Program-made: the position numbers and the translations under genes | The notes under the pieces: model-generated | Databases searched by the model: none | Seen by the model: only the letters and a program-made list of their open reading frames with translations | What the model was told of the DNA's origin: nothing | NCBI RefSeq assembly: GCF_001854185.1 | Contig: NZ_CP017603.1 | Span: forward strand, 2,046,001-2,110,000 | Reading direction: 5' to 3' | DNA from: Clostridium formicaceticum | Lineage (GTDB): Bacteria > Bacillota > Clostridia > Peptostreptococcales > Natronincolaceae | DNA length: 64,000 nucleotides | In this document: positions 61,923 through 64,000 of the stretch, one piece after another | Position numbering within the stretch: the first letter of the stretch is position 1 | Layout: each line of letters begins with the position of its first letter

Positions 61923-62531
61923 TTGAAATATTATACCATACATGAATTTTCAAAACTAATTGGAAGAACTACACAAACACTAAGAAATTGGGATAAGCGT
62001 GGGAAATTAAAATCTCACCATACTAGCTCAAATGGATACAGATATTATTCAAATGAACAATTAAAACAAGTTTTAAATATAAGTGATGATAAAAACAGAA
62101 AAGTTATAGGTTATTGCAGGGTTTCTTCAAATAAGCAAAAAGATGATTTAGAAAGACAAGTAGAAAACATGCAAACATATCTTATTGCTGGGGGAGAGCC
62201 ATTTGAAATAATAACTGATATAGGCAGTGGAATGAATGATAATAAAAAAGGATTAAAGCAGTTAGTGCAAAAAATAATTAATAATGAAGTTAGAAAGATT
62301 GTAGTGTTATATAAAGACCGACTATTAAGATTTGGATTTGAATTGGTGGAATATATAGCCTACTTAAATAACTGCGAAATAGAAATAATTGATTCTACTG
62401 AAAAAACAGAGCAACAAGAACTTATGGAAGATTTGGTTCAGATAATAACTGCATTTAGTTGTAGGTTACAGGGAAAAAGAGCCAATAAGGCAAGAAAAAT
62501 GGTGAAGGAGTTAATAGAAGAAGATGATTAA
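61923..62531 (+). CDS. tnpA: IS607-family transposase TnpA (serine recombinase)
   Basis: A 202-residue recombinase with an N-terminal MerR-like helix-turn-helix (YTIHEFSKLIGRTTQTLRNWDKRGKL) followed by the serine recombinase domain (IGYCRVSSNKQKDDLERQ, nucleophile probably Ser68). RLLRFGFELVEYI and the ITAFSCRLQGKRANKARKM tail are typical of IS607. The start is a TTG preceded by GAGGTGATG. It overlaps tnpB by 8 nt. Confidence 0.93.
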   Translation: MKYYTIHEFSKLIGRTTQTLRNWDKRGKLKSHHTSSNGYRYYSNEQLKQVLNISDDKNRKVIGYCRVSSNKQKDDLERQVENMQTYLIAGGEPFEIITDIGSGMNDNKKGLKQLVQKIINNEVRKIVVLYKDRLLRFGFELVEYIAYLNNCEIEIIDSTEKTEQQELMEDLVQIITAFSCRLQGKRANKARKMVKELIEEDD

Positions 62532-63693
62532 AGGAATTAAAGTAATGCTTATCCCAAACAACAAGCAAAATACTAAATTATTTCAATATGCAGGTGCTAG
62601 CAGATTTGCTTATAACTGGACATTAGAAAAACAACAACAAAATTATAAAAGTGGTGGCAAATTTATAGATGATGGCGAATTAAGAAAAGAATTTACACAA
62701 TTAAAGAAGCAGGAAGGCTATGAATGGTTAAATAGCATAAGCAACAATGTGACAAAACAAGCTATTAAAGACGCATGTAATGCCTATAAAAGATTTTTTA
62801 AAGGAGAAAGTAAATTTCCTAGATTCAAAAACAAAAAGAAAGCAGCTCTTAAGTTTTATCAAGATGTTGAGAAAATACAATTCAATGGTACGCATGTAAA
62901 ATTTGAGGGTTTTAGTGCTAGTAAAAAGAAAAATAAACAAAAGTTAAATTGGGTTCGATTAGCTGAACATAACAGGATTCCTTTTGGTGAAAATGTGAAA
63001 TACGCTAATCCTAGAGTGTCTTTTGATGGCTTGAACTGGTGGATTAGCGTAGGTATTGAAGATGAAGATGAAGTTAAACAACCAGCAAATGAGGGAATAG
63101 GGATTGATTTAGGTATCAAAGATTTAGCAATATGTTCAGACATAGATAAACCATACAAAAACATAAACAAGACCTCAAAAGTAAAGAAAATCAAAAAGAA
63201 ATTGCGTAGATTGCAACGCAAAATATCGAAAAAATATGAAATGAACAAGGAGGGGAGTTGTTATAAGAAAACCTGCAATATTATAAAATTAGAAAATAAA
63301 CTTAAAAGAGTACATCATCAATTAAAAGGTATTCGTCATAATTACTTGCATCAAACAACTTCTGAAATAGTAAGCAGAGAACCAATGTTTATTGTTTTAG
63401 AGGATTTAGCAGTAAGTAACATGATGAAAAATAAACACTTAGCAAAATCTATTCAAGAACAATGTTTTTGTGAATTTTATAGACAGTTAGAGTACAAATC
63501 GTTATGGAACAATGTAAAATTCATCCTTGCAGATAGATTTTATCCATCATCTAAAATGTGTTCAGTATGTGGGACTATAGATAAAAATTTAAAACTATCT
63601 GATAGGACTTATATATGTGAATGTGGCAATAAGATGGATAGAGACAAAAATGCTAGTGTTAATCTTAAAAAAGTTGGTGAATTAGCAATTTAA
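62524..63693 (+). CDS. tnpB: TnpB RNA-guided nuclease (IS607-associated)
   Basis: A 389-residue TnpB, ancestor-type of Cas12 nucleases. The RuvC-like catalytic triad is intact: Asp195 (GIDLGIKD), Glu293 (VLEDLAVSN) and Asp374 (MDRDKNASVN). The zinc-binding Cys set is Cys346, 349, 365 and 367 (MCSVCG, ICECGN). The N-terminal OTCC_TnpB-like part (GIKVMLIPNNKQNTKLFQYAG) is complete. It should be guided by an omega-RNA made from the 3' end of this gene and the right end of the element. Confidence 0.93.
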   Translation: MIKGIKVMLIPNNKQNTKLFQYAGASRFAYNWTLEKQQQNYKSGGKFIDDGELRKEFTQLKKQEGYEWLNSISNNVTKQAIKDACNAYKRFFKGESKFPRFKNKKKAALKFYQDVEKIQFNGTHVKFEGFSASKKKNKQKLNWVRLAEHNRIPFGENVKYANPRVSFDGLNWWISVGIEDEDEVKQPANEGIGIDLGIKDLAICSDIDKPYKNINKTSKVKKIKKKLRRLQRKISKKYEMNKEGSCYKKTCNIIKLENKLKRVHHQLKGIRHNYLHQTTSEIVSREPMFIVLEDLAVSNMMKNKHLAKSIQEQCFCEFYRQLEYKSLWNNVKFILADRFYPSSKMCSVCGTIDKNLKLSDRTYICECGNKMDRDKNASVNLKKVGELAI

Positions 63694-63840
63694 TCACTTT
63701 AAAGATATTGCTAATATGTACTCATACGTTAGTGAGGAATTTAAGCCTTTGGAAAAGCAGAGAACCAAAAGCTTTGCTTTTGAGTGAATCGCTTTGTTGG
63801 TTCACCCAGTGTTATATCAAACGAAAGTAGCTTTGGCAAA
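63640..63840 (+). ncRNA. Putative omega-RNA of the IS607 TnpB
   Basis: The tnpB 3' end and the following ~150 nt are the usual source of the guide RNA. GAACC (63762-63766) pairs with GGTTC (63799-63803) and encloses the hairpin CAAAAGC-TTT-GCTTTTG, giving a nested scaffold-like fold. The exact RNA ends cannot be set from sequence alone. Confidence 0.5.
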
Positions 63841-63920
63841 ATCGGACACGATGAACAAGGAAAGAAACGCAAAAGTTTATTTTATAACTTTTTATAAGTT
63901 TTCTGTAACGGAATTCTAAG

Positions 63921-64000
63921 ATGCATTATTTTGTTTATGATGGAAGTTTTGAAGGTATGCTGACGGCCATCTACGAGGCTTATTATCGATCTGAAAAACC
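63921..64000 (+). CDS. DUF4130 (TIGR03915-type) putative DNA repair protein, 5' end only
   Basis: The frame from the ATG at 63921 reads MHYFVYDGSFEGMLTAIYEA and continues open to the window end. This is the typical N-terminus of the DUF4130 proteins that pair with SplB-like radical-SAM proteins. The first 26 codons are seen. It lies about 20 nt outside the right IS607 repeat, so its expression may now depend on element sequences. Confidence 0.82.
   Translation, partial: MHYFVYDGSFEGMLTAIYEAYYRSEK

Larger units (their letters stand above)
61851..63898 (+). mobile_element. IS607-family insertion sequence
   Basis: The element carries tnpA (serine recombinase) and tnpB in the usual overlapping order. 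Imperfect terminal inverted repeats match at 17 of 20 positions: GTTATAAGAAATTATAAAAT (61851-61870) and the reverse complement of 63879-63898. The exact ends are uncertain because this family makes no long target duplications. It lies between a radical-SAM gene and its DUF4130 partner without breaking either frame. Both genes look intact, so it may be active. Confidence 0.82.

Noticed and set aside
62859-63248. 129-codon minus-strand open frame inside tnpB
   Set aside because: It is Phe/Ser-rich complement of the Lys-rich tnpB coding strand, with no start signals.
1-64000. CRISPR arrays, tRNA or rRNA genes, prophage
   Set aside because: No regularly spaced direct repeats with unique spacers, no cloverleaf or rRNA signatures and no phage structural genes were seen; the only regular repeat is the 11-nt Pho-box array.

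Overview
The window is AT-rich, with dense co-directional operons, strong AGGAGG-type ribosome binding sites, many GTG/TTG starts, sigma-A promoters and U-tailed hairpin terminators. Together with anaerobe-type families (clostridial long glutamine synthetase, radical-SAM/DUF4130 pair, argCJBD-carAB order, IS607 and IS200/IS605 traces) this points to a low-GC Gram-positive anaerobe of the Clostridia, possibly an Alkaliphilus-like lineage. The genus is inference only.

The first 41.6 kb is a pectin, hexuronate and sugar-acid catabolic island with four modules. (A) 868-11641: uxaB-uxaA-uxaC, a YesM/YesN-type sensor kinase and AraC-type regulator, and TRAP transporter 1. (B) 11921-22261: a LacI-family regulator, an ABC oligosaccharide importer, a GH105 unsaturated galacturonyl hydrolase, an intracellular GH28 polygalacturonase and kduI-kduD. 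These would import oligogalacturonides, cut them in the cytoplasm and turn the unsaturated ends into 2-keto-3-deoxygluconate (KDG). (C) 22516-32487: a FadR-type regulator, a zinc alcohol dehydrogenase, a LarA-family (nickel racemase/epimerase) protein, a small membrane protein, TRAP transporter 2 and uxuA-uxuB. (D) 32935-41632: a second FadR-type regulator, a GldA-like dehydrogenase, TRAP transporter 3, an IlvD/Edd-family dehydratase, D-galactonate dehydratase and an HpcH/HpaI aldolase. Modules A to C all converge on KDG, but no KDG kinase or KDPG aldolase lies in the window. Operators can be read directly: four LacI-type sites built on TGTTAACGTGTGC, and FadR-type sites TTGTATTACAA and TTGTCTGACAA.

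From 41.7 kb on the content is housekeeping: a PsiE-like membrane protein, glutamine synthetase, a YtxH-like pair, the arginine/carbamoyl-phosphate operon argC-argJ-argB-argD-carA-carB behind an ARG box, three minus-strand genes (DUF3788, GyrI-like, WYL regulator), an alkaline phosphatase behind an eight-unit 11-nt-periodic Pho-box array, a YibE/F-like membrane protein, and a radical-SAM DNA-repair-type gene. An intact IS607-family element (serine recombinase plus TnpB) sits between that last gene and its usual partner, DUF4130, whose start is cut by the window end.

The most interesting material is module C (a possible C2-epimerase route for aldonates into mannonate dehydratase), a 50-nt element shared by the uxuA and glutamine synthetase leaders, structured leaders with no recognised riboswitch class, and the Pho-box array.
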